A stretch of DNA of 64,000 bases from positions 33,525 to 97,524 of the forward strand of contig JARKRC010000021.1 in the NCBI GenBank assembly GCA_029974595.1, written 5' to 3'. Positions within the stretch are counted from its first letter, which is position 1. Every line of letters begins with the position of its first letter. Below are positions 1 to 12,300 of this stretch, in pieces. The DNA is from Ereboglobus sp. (GTDB lineage: Bacteria; Verrucomicrobiota; Verrucomicrobiia; Opitutales; Opitutaceae). Made by a program: the position numbers and the translations under genes. The notes beneath the pieces are model-generated. The model saw nothing but the letters and a program-made list of their open reading frames with translations, was not told the DNA's origin and searched no databases.

Positions 1-1007
1 CCTTCACGCTGATGGCTGTCGACCATCAGGACTTTCGGATCGTCCGGCTCGCCCGTGATGTTCAGGTTGAGCTGGCTGAGGACGAGTTGGAAGGCTTCCT
101 CGCCGACGAGCGGATAACGATGATCGGCGCCCGTGGCGTCGACGGGAGGCTCCGAGCGATCGATGCTCGCGAAGCAGACATCTTCGGGAATTCTCACGCC
201 GATTTCGCGCAGCAAGTGATACACGCTTGCGGCGCTTATGATGACATCGGGATCGTGTTTTTTCACCCACGCGCCCAGATGCTCGTGGGAAATTTGCGGC
301 TTGGGCAGGATGGGGATGCGATCCGAGGAGGGGATTTTCGATTGATAATAGAGAAACGAGGAGGTGAAGAGTTTGTGGCCGATGCCGCCTTCGTTGTAGG
401 TCATGACGAGCCCGAGCCGGCGATGCCCGAGCCGGGTGGCGCTTTCTATGAGCTCGTCCATCATCTGCAGGTAATCGGGACAGGCGCGGTGGAGCCGTGG
501 CGAAACGATGCTGTAGCCGGCGGTTGCCGCCGAGAAACCGGCGAGGTCGAAATCGACCCGGGCGACGCCGCTGGCGAAAGGCGCGAAAATGACGCCCCGG
601 ATGCCGCGCGCGACGAGGATGGAGCGGAGACGGCGCGTGCTCATGCCGGGATCGGCGAGATAAAACACATCGACGCCGAAGCCCACGGATTTGGCAATCT
701 CGCGCACGCCGGCAAGCATGCCGATGATGGGCGGGTAATGCTGCACCTGTTCGCGAGTGAGTTCGGGGATGATGAATGCGATGTTGGACGGCGCGCGGTC
801 GGCGCGGGCGACTCGCAAGTGCACCATCAGTTCCGATATGCGCGGGTCGCTGCGATAGCCCATTTGCCTGGCGATTTTGTGAATGGCGTCGCGGCGTTCG
901 GATGAGATTTTGGGGCTGTTGCGGAGGGCAAGGGAGACTGCGGAAACGGAAACGCCCGCGGTTTGCGCGATTTCACGCATGCTGACGGAAGTCGTGTTCA
1001 GGGACAT
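1..1007 (-). CDS. LacI/GalR-family transcriptional regulator (3' end cut by window edge)
   Basis: Reading from ATG at 1007 gives at least 335 codons with no stop before the window edge, close to the usual 330-350 residues, so only a short C-terminus is missing. Residues about 10-30 form the LacI helix-turn-helix (REIAQTAGVSVSAVSLALRN), followed by a hinge and a periplasmic-binding-protein-like effector domain. That domain carries LGHRRLGLVM near its middle and LVGEEAFQLVLSQL near the end, both typical of the family. It should be a dimeric, ligand-responsive DNA-binding protein, often acting on sugar-use genes, but no such target gene lies in the window. It is on the same strand as the large surface-protein cluster, with a 394-bp gap and a possible terminator between them, so it is probably a separate transcription unit. 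The ligand cannot be told from the sequence. Confidence 0.9.
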   Translation of the reverse strand, partial: MSLNTTSVSMREIAQTAGVSVSAVSLALRNSPKISSERRDAIHKIARQMGYRSDPRISELMVHLRVARADRAPSNIAFIIPELTREQVQHYPPIIGMLAGVREIAKSVGFGVDVFYLADPGMSTRRLRSILVARGIRGVIFAPFASGVARVDFDLAGFSAATAGYSIVSPRLHRACPDYLQMMDELIESATRLGHRRLGLVMTYNEGGIGHKLFTSSFLYYQSKIPSSDRIPILPKPQISHEHLGAWVKKHDPDVIISAASVYHLLREIGVRIPEDVCFASIDRSEPPVDATGADHRYPLVGEEAFQLVLSQLNLNITGEPDDPKVLMVDSHQRE

Positions 1008-1037
1008 GGTGGAGTTTTTGGGGAAACCAATTCCAAG

Positions 1038-1050
1038 GTCAACTATTGAC
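1038..1050. promoter_or_regulatory. Inverted repeat upstream of the LacI-type gene, possible operator
   Basis: GTCAA-cta-TTGAC is a perfect 5-3-5 inverted repeat that begins 31 bp upstream of the ATG at 1007. LacI-family genes are often autoregulated through a palindrome in this position. The arms do not match the classic LacI-family CG-centred operator, so this is only a candidate. Confidence 0.3.
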
Positions 1051-1321
1051 TGTTCGAATTCGGCGCAGGGGCATCCTGGCGGCGTTTTGACGGCGCGCTT
1101 CGTGCGCCGTGCCGGCATTGCGCGGGCAGATGCATCAGGTCTTCGTGATCGCCGCGACACGTTCGTGCCGTTTGGCCCGATGCTCGCAGCGGGGGCCGCG
1201 GTGTATTTCCTCGTTTTGCACCAGTGGGTCGGCCCGCTTGTGGCGGGCATTGGCCAATTGATCTGGCAATGATCCGCGGCGTCGGACGGCGGCGCGTGCG
1301 ACAAATTCTGCCCAGGAAAAT

Positions 1322-1344
1322 TTCCCCGTTTTTTTGGCGGGGAA
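1322..1344 (-). terminator. Possible weak terminator after the DUF11 gene
   Basis: TTCCCCG and CGGGGAA form a 7-bp stem with a 9-nt loop. On the minus strand it is followed by AATTTTCC, only a short T run. It lies about 60 bp beyond the stop of the last gene of the surface cluster, a sensible place for termination. Confidence 0.4.
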
Positions 1345-1401
1345 GGGCGGGAGAAGACGGCGGCCTATTTAACCATCACAATATTTTTTGGAAACTGCCG
1401 C

Positions 1402-2901
1402 TTAATACGCATACGTGGTTTCTTCTTTGACGACGGAGCGCGGCAGCACGCCGGCGCCGAATTCAAAGCGGATGCCGCCAAGGCCCGGCTCGGCGGCTTG
1501 GGCGACTATTTTGAAGCTGATCGTGCTTTTGGGCTTGAGGTTCAAGTCCCGGACGACGATGCGCTGCCCGGAAACGTCGGCCCGGATGTTCTTGCTGATT
1601 TCCACGAAGCGCATGTTCGGCACCAGATCAAATATGGCATCGCCGGAGAGTTCGCGCATGGTGCTCTGGTTTGTGATCTTGATGGTGTAGGTCACATTGG
1701 CGCCGATTTTGACGGGATCGACATCGTCGGCGACCTCGGTCAGCACGCCGGGAGCGCCTTCCCACGTCGTGGTGGCCGCAGCCTGGACGAAACGGCTGCC
1801 GGCGAAACGGGCGATTGCGTTTGCGGTGAGCGCGCCCTGTTTCTGGCCGGAGAGGACGACTTGGCGGCGCACGACTTCATTGGGGGCGATCCGGGGAATG
1901 ACCCAGGTCACGTTGCCGGCGGAAATCCTGCCGTCATCAGTGGCGCTCAAGCAGCGCGCGCCGGAGGGGATTTCATCGGAGAGCTGGATGTTTTCAACGG
2001 GCGTGAGACCTTCGTTGACGAGGGTGATGTCATAGGTGGCGCTCGAAAAGAGGAACGCATCCGCGGGGCCGGACTTGGTGATCGCGATTTTGGATTCGAC
2101 AATGGAAACATGCGCGGAGGCGTTGGCCTGGATTTCCTGCGTGGAGAAAGCGTTGGCCCGGTTGTCCCATTCGCCGCGGATCGCGGCTTTCACCGGCACG
2201 TCGATGACGCGTGTCTCGCCGGCGGCGAGTGTGTCGATGCGATGTGTGATGACGTTGTTGCTGCGGTCCGGGCCGTAGAGTCCGGCGGGCAGGGTGTCGG
2301 TCACGATGACGTTGCGCGCCGGGGCATTGCCAACGTTGGACACGGTGAGACGGAAACTGATGTCATCGCCGAGCTCGGCTTGCGCCGGGCCGGTTTTGAA
2401 GAGTTCCAGTTTCGGACTGCCGGCAAAGAGCGGCAGGCCGATTGTCGGGACCACGGCGACCTTGGTGTTTGTGACAAACCAGCCGTCATTGGCGGGACGC
2501 ACGGTGACGACGATGTCCTTGGTGGCGCCGCGCGTCATGTTGTTCCAGTCCCAGAGAAAGGAGCCGCCGCTGCTTTCGGAGGGAGCCGGAGAGGCTTCGA
2601 CATATGCGAGGCCCGGCGGCAGCGCCTCGAGAAGGCGGACTTGGTCGATGTCGGCGAGCGCTTCAAACCGTATGCGGTAACGGACGTTCTCGCCGGCCAT
2701 CTCGGTGGTCTCAATGATCTGCTTGTCGACCTTGAACCAGTCGGAGTTGAAGCGTGGCTGGGCGGATTGAGGCGCGGGCGGGCGGGTCTGGCGGACCGGC
2801 ACGGGCTGCGCATCGGCTGCGCCGAGGGACGGTGTGATGGCGGCGAGGGCCAGAAGCAAGGCCGCGCGCGCCGGGAAGATGATGCGGTGTATATATATCA
2901 T
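1402..2901 (-). CDS. Secreted DUF11-repeat protein, OmcB-like
   Basis: 499 residues from ATG at 2901. This start puts a signal peptide first (residues 1-28, hydrophobic core RAALLLALAAITPSLG) and removes an overlap with the upstream gene that a longer reading would create. The mature part has a proline-rich linker and about four immunoglobulin-like DUF11 units, at roughly 52-150, 163-265, 270-380 and 384-490. Their typical strings include YRIRF..ALPPGL, RLTVSNVGNAPARNVIVTDTLPAGL and DITLVNEGLTPVENIQLSDEIPSG. This layout resembles chlamydial OmcB and other PVC outer-envelope proteins, but it has very few cysteines, so disulfide cross-linking as in OmcB is unlikely. It is the last gene of the minus-strand surface cluster. 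Envelope or surface location is inferred; no enzymatic role is seen. Confidence 0.85.
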   Translation of the reverse strand: MIYIHRIIFPARAALLLALAAITPSLGAADAQPVPVRQTRPPAPQSAQPRFNSDWFKVDKQIIETTEMAGENVRYRIRFEALADIDQVRLLEALPPGLAYVEASPAPSESSGGSFLWDWNNMTRGATKDIVVTVRPANDGWFVTNTKVAVVPTIGLPLFAGSPKLELFKTGPAQAELGDDISFRLTVSNVGNAPARNVIVTDTLPAGLYGPDRSNNVITHRIDTLAAGETRVIDVPVKAAIRGEWDNRANAFSTQEIQANASAHVSIVESKIAITKSGPADAFLFSSATYDITLVNEGLTPVENIQLSDEIPSGARCLSATDDGRISAGNVTWVIPRIAPNEVVRRQVVLSGQKQGALTANAIARFAGSRFVQAAATTTWEGAPGVLTEVADDVDPVKIGANVTYTIKITNQSTMRELSGDAIFDLVPNMRFVEISKNIRADVSGQRIVVRDLNLKPKSTISFKIVAQAAEPGLGGIRFEFGAGVLPRSVVKEETTYAY

Positions 2902-2953
2902 GTTTAATTTACTATATTGTTGGAAATCGGCCTGGTTTTGTATTATCAATAAA

Positions 2954-3358
2954 TCAGCGTTTGCGCTTCGTGGCGATGCGCCAGGCATACCATTGCGCGA
3001 CCCAGAGATTATAAAAGAACATGCCCATCCAGAACAGGAGCGACGCGAGGGACGCCATGGTGATTTCGCTGTGAAAAAAAACGATGGCCGCGACCATCAT
3101 CAACGAGAGGAGCGCCAGGAAAAAAGTCGCGCGAACCTCGCGCCAATAGAGCACTTTCCAGCGGTTGCGCGGATTGGCGGGGGCGGCCTGCGGGCGCGCG
3201 GCGTCCGGCTGGGTGTGCATCGGATGCGTCCGCTTGAAATATTTCCACTGGAGCCACACGGAGGCGAATGCCACGAGCAGGCCGACGAAGCCGATGGCGG
3301 CATCGATAATGCGGCTGTCAACGGGCAGACTGAAGAGCGCTGGCAGGATCGTGATCAT
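2954..3358 (-). CDS. Small membrane protein of unknown function
   Basis: 134 residues with about three hydrophobic helices: near residues 17-35 (AAIGFVGLLVAFASVWLQW), 77-95 (TFFLALLSLMMVAAIVFF) and 100-120 (SLASLLFWMGMFFYNLWVA). A basic linker separates the first helix from the second and the C-terminus is RIATKRKR. I do not recognise a family. It sits 27 bp after the giant repeat gene and 52 bp before the DUF11 gene, so it is probably co-transcribed with them. An accessory or assembly role for the surface proteins is possible but unproven. Confidence 0.7.
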   Translation of the reverse strand: MITILPALFSLPVDSRIIDAAIGFVGLLVAFASVWLQWKYFKRTHPMHTQPDAARPQAAPANPRNRWKVLYWREVRATFFLALLSLMMVAAIVFFHSEITMASLASLLFWMGMFFYNLWVAQWYAWRIATKRKR

Positions 3359-3385
3359 TTATAATTATATAATGCGTGCGATGAC

Positions 3386-6300
3386 TTATTTGTTTTTATC
3401 GTCGATGAAGTGACCGCTGCTCCTGTTCGTGGTTATGTCGTCATGCATGTCCTTGCCGCCTTTTATCCTGTCGCGCCTGTTGACGCCGCTGCCCGTGCCG
3501 CCATCGCCTTTCTTGAGATAAACCACGACGAGCGTCTGCAGATCCTTGAGCGTGACCTGGCGTTCCTCCCAACGCAGGCCGGTGTCGGGATCGGTGCCGG
3601 TGACGCTGGATGACGAGATGGTCGAGGCGCCGTCCGGCGGCTCCCAGTGATCCATCGCAAAGCCTGGATTTATCGTCACGCGGATGGTGACCACATCGCC
3701 GAGGTTCATGATGCCGCCCGGCGTGATGTCGCCGCCGACGGACTTGATGTCGATCTTGATTGAGGGATCGAACTCCAGCGTCGGATCCGTCAATTGCACC
3801 CGTGTCTGGAGCAGCGGATTGACTGTCCGGATGAGAGCGCGCGGATCGAGATTGGTCTCGACATACAGTTCCCACTGGCCGACTCCCGCAGGCTGGCGGT
3901 AGCGCTCCTGGATGTTTGTCCAGCCGTCGAAGCGGTAATTGGCAGGGTCTTTCACCGTGCAATGGAACAGGACCGTGGATTTGTCCGGGAAGTATTTCGT
4001 GATGAGCGGCGGCGCGTCGCCTCTTGCCACGGTGACGCCGTCGAGTGTCACCTTGTCCTCGCCGGACGGGTGGCAGATGGAGAGGGAATCAAAGCCCAGG
4101 GTCACGCGCCAATCCGGCACTTTGGCCGAGAAGAAGGCGCCGATGACCTTGTCGTCGTCCATGTAAATCGTCGTAGTCGGGCTTGTTCCGGAGAGCGCGC
4201 CGAACCACTCCTTGAACGTGTAGCTACCCACGCCGGAAGCGGTCACGCTCACCGTGGCGCCCACGGGGAACAAGCCTCCCGTTGTGGCCAGATTGGCCGG
4301 CGTGTCCCCGGCGGGGGCAAGCACAACCGTGCCGGCATCGCCGGGCAGGGCGGACCATTGCAACAGCACCATTTTTCTCGCGACGAGGAAGTGCACTTCG
4401 CGCTGGTGGTCCAAGCCGGACGCCAACGCGGTGTAGGTCGCCGGCGCGCCTGAATTGTCGCGCGTGCTGACATCCCCGCTCCATCCGTTTCCTGAAATGG
4501 CATAGCCGGGGGCGGGATGCGCCACGATTTTGTAATCGCCATATTCATCCGGGCCTTCGATTGCGCTGATTGTCGCTGCCATGGGGTTGAGCACCTTGGT
4601 TGACATATCCGTCACTTCATAAACCAGCACTTTTGGCGGGAATGTCTCCTCGTTGGAGCGGAAAATGGCGTAGGCGATGGTGTCCGCGCTCATGCTCACC
4701 GTGGTCGAGGGCGAGGTCGCGTTCGCGACGGCGCCGCCGGTCGCTTCCCAGCGGACGAATTGCCAGCCGCTGTTTGCCGTTGCGATCAGCGGCACGTTCC
4801 TGGGGGTTCCGTCGCCATTGTAGGCGTAGGTGCCGCCGCTGGAAACGGAGCCGCCGGCGGACGGCGAGGCATAGACTTGCAGCGTGTAGCTGCGCGGTGT
4901 GAATTTCGCCGTCACGGTCTTGTTCGTGTCGAGGACGACACTGGTCGAGAGGACGGCGGGGTTGTTGATTGTCACCGGGCCGGTCCAGCCGGAGAATGCG
5001 AATCCCGGAGCGGGCGTCGCGGTGAGCTGGACGGTCGGGCTTCCGGTAAATGTCTTGGAATAAGAAACCGGATGCCCCGTGCCGTAACCTGCCGCGTCGG
5101 AGGGATCGCTGTTCATCTGCACGCTGCCGCCCAACGGGGGCGATGCGGAAATGGTGAGCGTGTTATAGACGGTCGTGATAAAGCGCGCGATGACGGTCTG
5201 GTCGGACTTCATCACGATGAACGTGTCCGCCGCATCCGGGTTGTTGACCGCGCCCGCCCAGCTTGCGAAGCTCGATCCGGGTTTCGCCAAGGCCTCAAGG
5301 TTGACCTGAGTCCCGTAATCGAACTGGTATCCGGGCGGCGTGCCACCCACGAAGAGTCCGGCGGGCGATGTGATGCTGGCGGTGCCCTTGGATCCATCCG
5401 CCGGGTCGGTATCGACCTTGAGGATGCATACCCGGGTGAAGACTGCGCTGATGGTCGCGTCCCCGGTCACCGAGTGGGCGAACGAGTCGGGGAACGAACC
5501 GGAGGCCGGCTGCTGGACGGCGCGGCTGGCGGTTGTGTTCGCTCCCCAGCCCCAGCCGACAAAACGGTAGCCCGTGTAGGCCGCGCTGACATAGGGGCGC
5601 AGCACCGCGCCGTAGAAATACTGGCCGCTGCCATCGCCGCCGATCAAGCCGCCCGCGTTTGGCACGCCGAGGCCTTTTTCCCAGCGTTCGACGACGATGT
5701 TATATATACGACGGCGGAATTGCGGCGTGATGACGATGTCGCCGGCATCGGCCAGCGTGTCGTCGATGGTGAGCGTGAGGGTTGCCACGCTGATGTCCGC
5801 CGTGGTGGTCTCGCTGACAATCACGGACGAGGGCAGCGCGCTTGTTCCCCAACCTGCAAACTCGAACCCCGTCGCGGCGACCGCGGTGATGACTTTTGTC
5901 GCGGGGGTGCTGGTAACGTCGTAGCGATAAGTGCCCGGGGCGGGGTCAACCGTGCCGAACGGCGCGGGCGGGCAGGAATTCGCGGGCGTGACGTCCACGG
6001 CCGGGTTGATGGTTACCACGACTTGTCGAATGTAATTGGCCGTGATGTCCGCGTCCTTGTCGTAGGTGAACGTCATGCCGGTGCCCGTGCCGAGCACCGT
6101 GAATCCTTCTTTCCACGAATCGAAGCGGTAGTGCGCGCCGGAGACGTCTTTCGGCGTGGTCGAGAGCTGCACTTGCGTCGGATAGAGGTGCTTCAAACTT
6201 GGGGAGTCCAAAAGGAAATCGTGGTCAAGAATTCCGCCGATGGTCGCGACGAGCGTCTGCGCGCCCGCGGCGGGCACGGGTGTGACGGTGAGCGTGTAGG

Positions 6301-9300
6301 TTTTCGGCTGGAAGTGCGGCGCGACGGTCACGTCTTGCGTCATCGTGAAGCTGATTGTTTTCGGAGCCTCGGCTCCCGGGGCCGGAACGGGATTCGGCGT
6401 GACACCGGCGGAGATGTCGGGAGTGAAATCCCAACGATTCACGAAATAATGTTGCGAAGCCGGCGTGGCCGTCACCGTGGCGGTCGCGCCCTCGGCGAAG
6501 GTGTAGGTCTTGGAGCCGTCGCCGTTGGTGATGACGGTCGAATACGGGCTGTAACCGCTGACGCTGACGTCGCCGTTTTCAATGCCGGCGGGGATGGTGA
6601 GTTTCCACGCGTTGGCGAAGTTCGCGGTCACGTCGCGGTCGTTATCCATCGTGATAGTGAGGTTGCGGCCCGAGGGCGCGATGGCGTCGCCGGACCAGTG
6701 CGTGAAGATTTTTCCCGCGGCGTCGTTCGCGGTGAGCGTGACGACGGTGTTCGGCGCATACACGGTGGTTTTCGGCTGGCCTTGCGGGTCGGGCGAACCG
6801 GCGGGGCTGGCGGAAATCGAGCCGCCGCCGGACGGGCTCACATGCGCGCGGAGGCGGTAGAGGCTGCGGACGTATTGCGCGATGAGGGTGCGGTTGGTGA
6901 CATTGTCGCTCACGCCGACGGTGAACGGCGAGCCATAGGTCGCGGTGTGCGTTGTGTCCGTCCATCTCCAGAACGCGTAATATGGCGCGGGATTTTGCGA
7001 GAGGGAGACGGAGGTGTTGTAGGCGATGGCGACGGTGTCGATGCCGCCGAGGAAATCGAACACGGATTCGGGGAACGCGCCGGAGGCGGCGAGCGTGCTG
7101 GCGATGGGCGCGCCGTCGTAGGGCGCGGGATCGGCGGAATAGGGGCGCGCGGTGATGTCGTATTTTTTCGGCGCGTAGGCGGGCGTGAGCGTGTAGCTGC
7201 CGTCCATCATGAAGCTGATGCCGGCGTTTGTCAGGCTGTCCGGCGTTACGCCCGCCGGCGTGATTGGCGTGAACGTCCACGCGGTGAACTCGTAGTGCGG
7301 CGAGTCCGGCGTGGCCGTCACGGTGGCGTTCGAGCCTGCGACAAACGTGTAGGTCTTGGAGCCGTCACCATTGGTGACAACGGTGGCGTAGGGGCTCGCG
7401 CCTTCGACGGTGACGGCGCCGAGCGCGTCATTCGGAATCGTGAGCGTATAGGCGGTGGCGAAGCTGGCGATGACTTCGCGGTCGTTGCTCATGGTGAGCG
7501 TGAGGGCGCGGCCAAGCGCGCCCGCGGCATCGGGGCCGCTCCAGCTGGTGAAGATGCTGCCGGGGGCATCCTGCGCGGTGAGCGTGACGGTGAGGGCGGG
7601 ATTCGTGGCGTTGTAAACCGTCGTGTCGGGAGTGGCGAGCGGATCGGCTGCGCCCGCGAGCGAGTATCCAATCGAGCCGCCGCCCGAGGGCGCGATGTGC
7701 GCGGTGAGTTTCCAGACGCCGCGCACGATTTTCGCGATGCGCGTGGTGTCGGCTCCGGGCATGTTGAAGGTGAGGCTGGTGTTGGAGCCGTAATCGGGCG
7801 CGCCCGTCGCGTCGGTCCAGCGGTCGAACTTATAATAAGGCGCGATGGCGGCGTCGAGCGTCACGGCGGCGCCGTAGCGAATCGCCTTGGTCTGCGTCGC
7901 GAGGAAGTCGTGCGGCGAGCCGGGGAACGCGCCGGAGCCGGTGAGCGCGCTGACGACGGGCGCGCTCGGGTAGGGCGCGGGGTCGGCACAGACGTAGTTC
8001 ACGGTGAGGTCGTAGGGCCTGGGCGAGAAGTTCGCCGTGGCCGTCACCAGATCGGGCGTGGTCGTCATGGTGAAGGTCTGCGTGTTGAGCGCGGAATTGC
8101 TCACGCCCGCGGGCGTGGCGGGATCGAAGGTCCAGTTGTCGAACTGGTGGTGCGCGGTGGCGGGCGTGGCGGTGATGACGGCCTGCGCGCCGACCTTGAA
8201 AACGTAAAGGGTGTTGCCGGAGCCGTCGGTTTCCGTGCGGCGGTGGCCGCTGACGGCGACGCTGCCATAGGCGGGATTCGGGTTCACGATTTTGAGGCGG
8301 ACAATGTCAACAAAATGCGCCGTGACGGAACGATCCTGATTCATCGTGAGCGGGAGTTCGGGCGAGGCAGCGTTGGCCGTGCCGATGTTGCCGGTCCAGC
8401 CGTCGAAGTCGGTGTTCGTGTTATACGCGGCGGTGAGTGTGAGGGTGTCGCCCGCGTTGTGGATGCTGGGGTTGCCGCCGCGCGCGGGCGCGCTGTCGAT
8501 TGTGCCGGAGCCATCGGGATCGATGGTGGTCGTGAGCAGGTATTGGTTGCGCGTAAACTCGGCGCGGATGGCGCGGTTGCCGCCGACGGTGAGCGTGCAG
8601 TTGTCCGCGTCGGCTCCGAGGGTCTGGCTCGTGCCGGCATCGCTCCAGCGTGCGAATTGATAATAATCCGCCGCAGCGGTCGAGAGCGTGAAGGTCGTGC
8701 CGTAGGGGAGCGTCCACGTCGCGCCGCCGTTGAGGAAGTCGTGCGTCGGCGGAATGACGCCGGTTGCCGTGCTCGAGCCATTCAACGCGGAGGCGATGGG
8801 CGTGCGCGGGTCGCTCGAATAAGGGGTGACCGTGATGGTGTAGTTTTTCGGCGTGAAGACGCCGCGAACGACGGTGTCGCCCGCAAGCGCGGGAATGGCG
8901 AGCGCCGGCGTGCTGACGTTTGGCTGCGCGACGCCGTCAACGGTGATTTCCCAATGCGAAAAATCGAAGTGCTGGCCGGGCGCGGCGGTGATGGTGAGCG
9001 CGGTGTTTTCGCGGTATTTGCCGGTGCGCGTCGCGACGCCGTTGGCGACGGCGGTCATCGGGCCGCCCGAGACGGGAGCCTGCGTGACGGCGACGCGGCT
9101 TTCCTCGGCGAAGGGCGACGGGGCGGCCTCGATCGTGACATCGTGGAGCTTCGCGTATCTGGCGGTGGCCTTGGTGTCGCCGTGGAGCGTGAGCGTGCTC
9201 GACGGCGAATTGATCTGGCGCGGCGCGGCGGCGGGATGGTCGTCATCGACGATTTCCCAATGCATGAAGTCCCAGCCGCTGTCGGTGCCCGCGATGATGC

Positions 9301-12300
9301 TCACTTGCGAGCCGTCCGTGAGGCGCGTGCCGGCGGGAAGCTCGGTGTAAACGCCCGCGGCGGGAGTGATCGTGGCGGCGGGCAGCGAGTCCGGATCGGT
9401 CGCCATGACGAGCGTGACGTTGCGCCCGAAATGCGCGCTCACGGTTTTCGGAAAATCAACCTGCACGGTGGCGGCGGACTGGCCGGCGGGCGCGGCATTG
9501 GCGAGGCTCGCGGGCGAAACCGTCCACCCGAGAAAGGTGTAACCGGCGTCGGGTATCGCGAGGACGCTCTGGATGCTGCCGTAGCCGAAGGTGCCGCTTT
9601 GCGAAAGCGCGCCGCCGGCGGGCAGGCCGTTGAGCTGGATTTTTCCGTGGGGCGCGCCGTCGATGCTGTCGGCGACGTTGACGGTGATCTGCGATTGCTG
9701 CGCCTCGAAGACAACGGTGACCTTCGTCGGATAATCGAGCGAAAAGGCGGTCGTCTTGACGGCGGTGGAGTTGTCGCCGGGGACGATGGTTTTTGCGGAG
9801 TCGTCGTAAATGCCGTCGTTGTCGATGTCGCGCTCGATGATGATTTCCTTCACGACGTGGTATTCGGATGCCTGCGGCGTGGCGACGACGGTGATCTGGC
9901 GCTGGTAGTCGTATTTTTGCACGGGCGGGACCGGGATGCTTTCCGAGGCGGTGACCTGGATGCCGTGGTTGTTGGGATCGCCCGCAGGGATTTCGATGAC
10001 GGCCTTGTCGGCGCTCATCTGGCCGCCCGCGGGGACGATGGCGAGTGTGACGGGCATGAGGCGGACGAACACGGGCGTGGCTTCGCGGTCCTGCTGGAGC
10101 AACTGCGGCCAGTTGGCACTCCAGCCGAGCGTTTGCGTGCTCGCGGAGCCGAAGGTCGTCGTCCATCCGAGGAAGCGGTAGCTAGCCGGATCGCCGTTGG
10201 TCACGCTCAGGATCGGCGAGGTGGATTCGCGGACGCGTTTGCCTTGCCAGACAAAAGGCGCGGGCGCGGGATTGATGATGCGATACGAGAAATGCGCGTC
10301 GTAAATGTTGCCGGAGGAAACCTGGAACGCGCCGGAGGCGTTGAAACCGGAGGACGGCACGGTCCATCCGGGGCCGGAGGGCTGCGTGAATTGCGTCGGG
10401 TGGATGCTGACGGTTTTCCAGTCGAGCGCGAGGTGGACGGTGACGACTTCGCTGACGCCCGCGGTCGATGGATTGGTCGTGAACGTGTTGCCGGTCGCGC
10501 CCGTGGTTACGCGCGCGCCGCCGATATCGTAATCCCATCCGACGATGCTGACGGGGCTGGCGAGGAATGCGGCGTCGGGCGAAAAGGTTTCGCTGTGCCC
10601 GGCGTGGAAGATGTGCGCGTCGATGAGGCGGCTGCCCGCGATGTAGAGCCACGGGATGCCGGAATCGGTCGTGTTGCCCGCGATGCGTCCGGGGATGTGG
10701 TTCGCCATCAGGCCGGGATAGGCGATGACGTCGTCAAACACGCCGCGCAGCGTGAGCCAGTAGCCGGGGATGTTGGCATAGACGGCGAGGATGCTGACCT
10801 CGGGCAGCGGGTTCAGGCCCTGCGGTTCGCTGTGCGTGAAGGTGGTGTCGTTGTTGTTGCGGTTGCCGAAGTCGGCGGCGGCGCAGCGCGAAATCGGCTC
10901 CCAATGGTGAAAGCCCCAGCCGCCGGAGGAACTGTCGGCGTGGATGTTGATCGTGCCGCTGGGCACCGCGACGATGTAAACGGGGCGTCCGGTTTCATCG
11001 ACGGTATAGGTGCCCGCGTAGCCGGATGCGCTGACCGCGGTGATGAGCGGGTAGGTGTCGCCGGGGTGGTTTTGCTCGTCGGGCGAGGTGTAAATGCGCA
11101 GGAGGTAGTCGCCGCTTTTGGGCAGGAAGAGCGCGGTGACGCGCGTGACGGGCTGGGTGAGCGGGCTGTAAGTGCAATCGAGGTTGCTGCTGATGACGGT
11201 GGGCGACATGCCGACACCGAGACGCCATCCGGCGAAATAATAATGATCGGTGTCGTGGTTTTCGGCGTGCAGGGCAGCGGTCGCGCCGTAGAAGAATTGA
11301 TAGACCTTCGGCTCGGCGCCGGCGGCGCTTTGAAGAATGCCGTTCGTGCACTGGCCGACAAAATCGGCTGTGTTGGGCTGCGTATAGACCTCAAGGGTGA
11401 CGCGGATTTTGTCGAAGACGGCCTTGAGAGTGGCCGGGGCGCTCATCGTGTGCGTGTAATCGGTCGCCGTGCTGATGATGGAGCCGTCGAGTTCCCAGCC
11501 GACAAAAGTGTATCCGACAGCGGGCACGGCGCGGACGGTCGCGCTGCCGTTTTGCACGATGGTTTCGACGGAGTGGTCGAGAATGTTGATGACGCTGTTG
11601 TGGATGCCCGCGATGTTGCCCGCGCCCTTGGCGAGCGTCGTGCGCGAACCCGCGGCCTCGGCGTAGGTTTTCGGCGAGGTGCCGGGCGTGGCGCTGGTTT
11701 CGTATTTCGCAATGACGTCGAGGCGGTGGCCGGGGTCGAAGTTGGCGGTGACCGTCTTGGCATTTCCAACGGGGTCCATGAGGACGGAGGTGATCGACGC
11801 GCCGGGCGAGACTGCGGGGGAGCCGGTGTCCACGGTCCAGTTGCGGAAAACAAAATGGTCGATGTCGGAGCCGGACAGATCGGCGGTGATCGCAACGGAG
11901 TCGCCGCGCAGGACGTCAGTGTGCGCGCCGACGCCCGGCGTGGTGATGCCGACGCCGGCGGGGCTGGTCGCCATGTAAAGCGTGATGCGCGATTTGTAGA
12001 GCGCGGTGAGGGTCTTGCTGCCGGCGGACATGGGGACGGAGCGCAGCGGGTTGCCGGCGGCAGGCACGGCGAGGTCTTCCCAAGCGAAGAAGGCGTATTC
12101 GAGCGCGGGCGCGCCGGTGGCGGTCGCGTCGAGCGCGGCGGTGTCGATGGGATAATATTTTTTTGTTTCCGTGGAATGGAGCGCGGCCGGCGCGTCGTGT
12201 CCCGATACGGTGGAATCGCCCGCGAGGACGGTGAGCGGATGCGTCACGGGCACGAGCGCGCCGTCCACCTTGATGAGAATGGTGAGGTCGCGTTCTGCGC

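Larger units (their letters stand above)
1008..1401. other. Intergenic region between the LacI-type gene and the DUF11 gene
   Basis: This 394-bp stretch has no convincing gene. It holds a small inverted repeat just upstream of the LacI-type start and a hairpin about 60 bp past the DUF11 stop, both listed separately. The short open frames here have no recognisable protein content. Confidence 0.6.
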
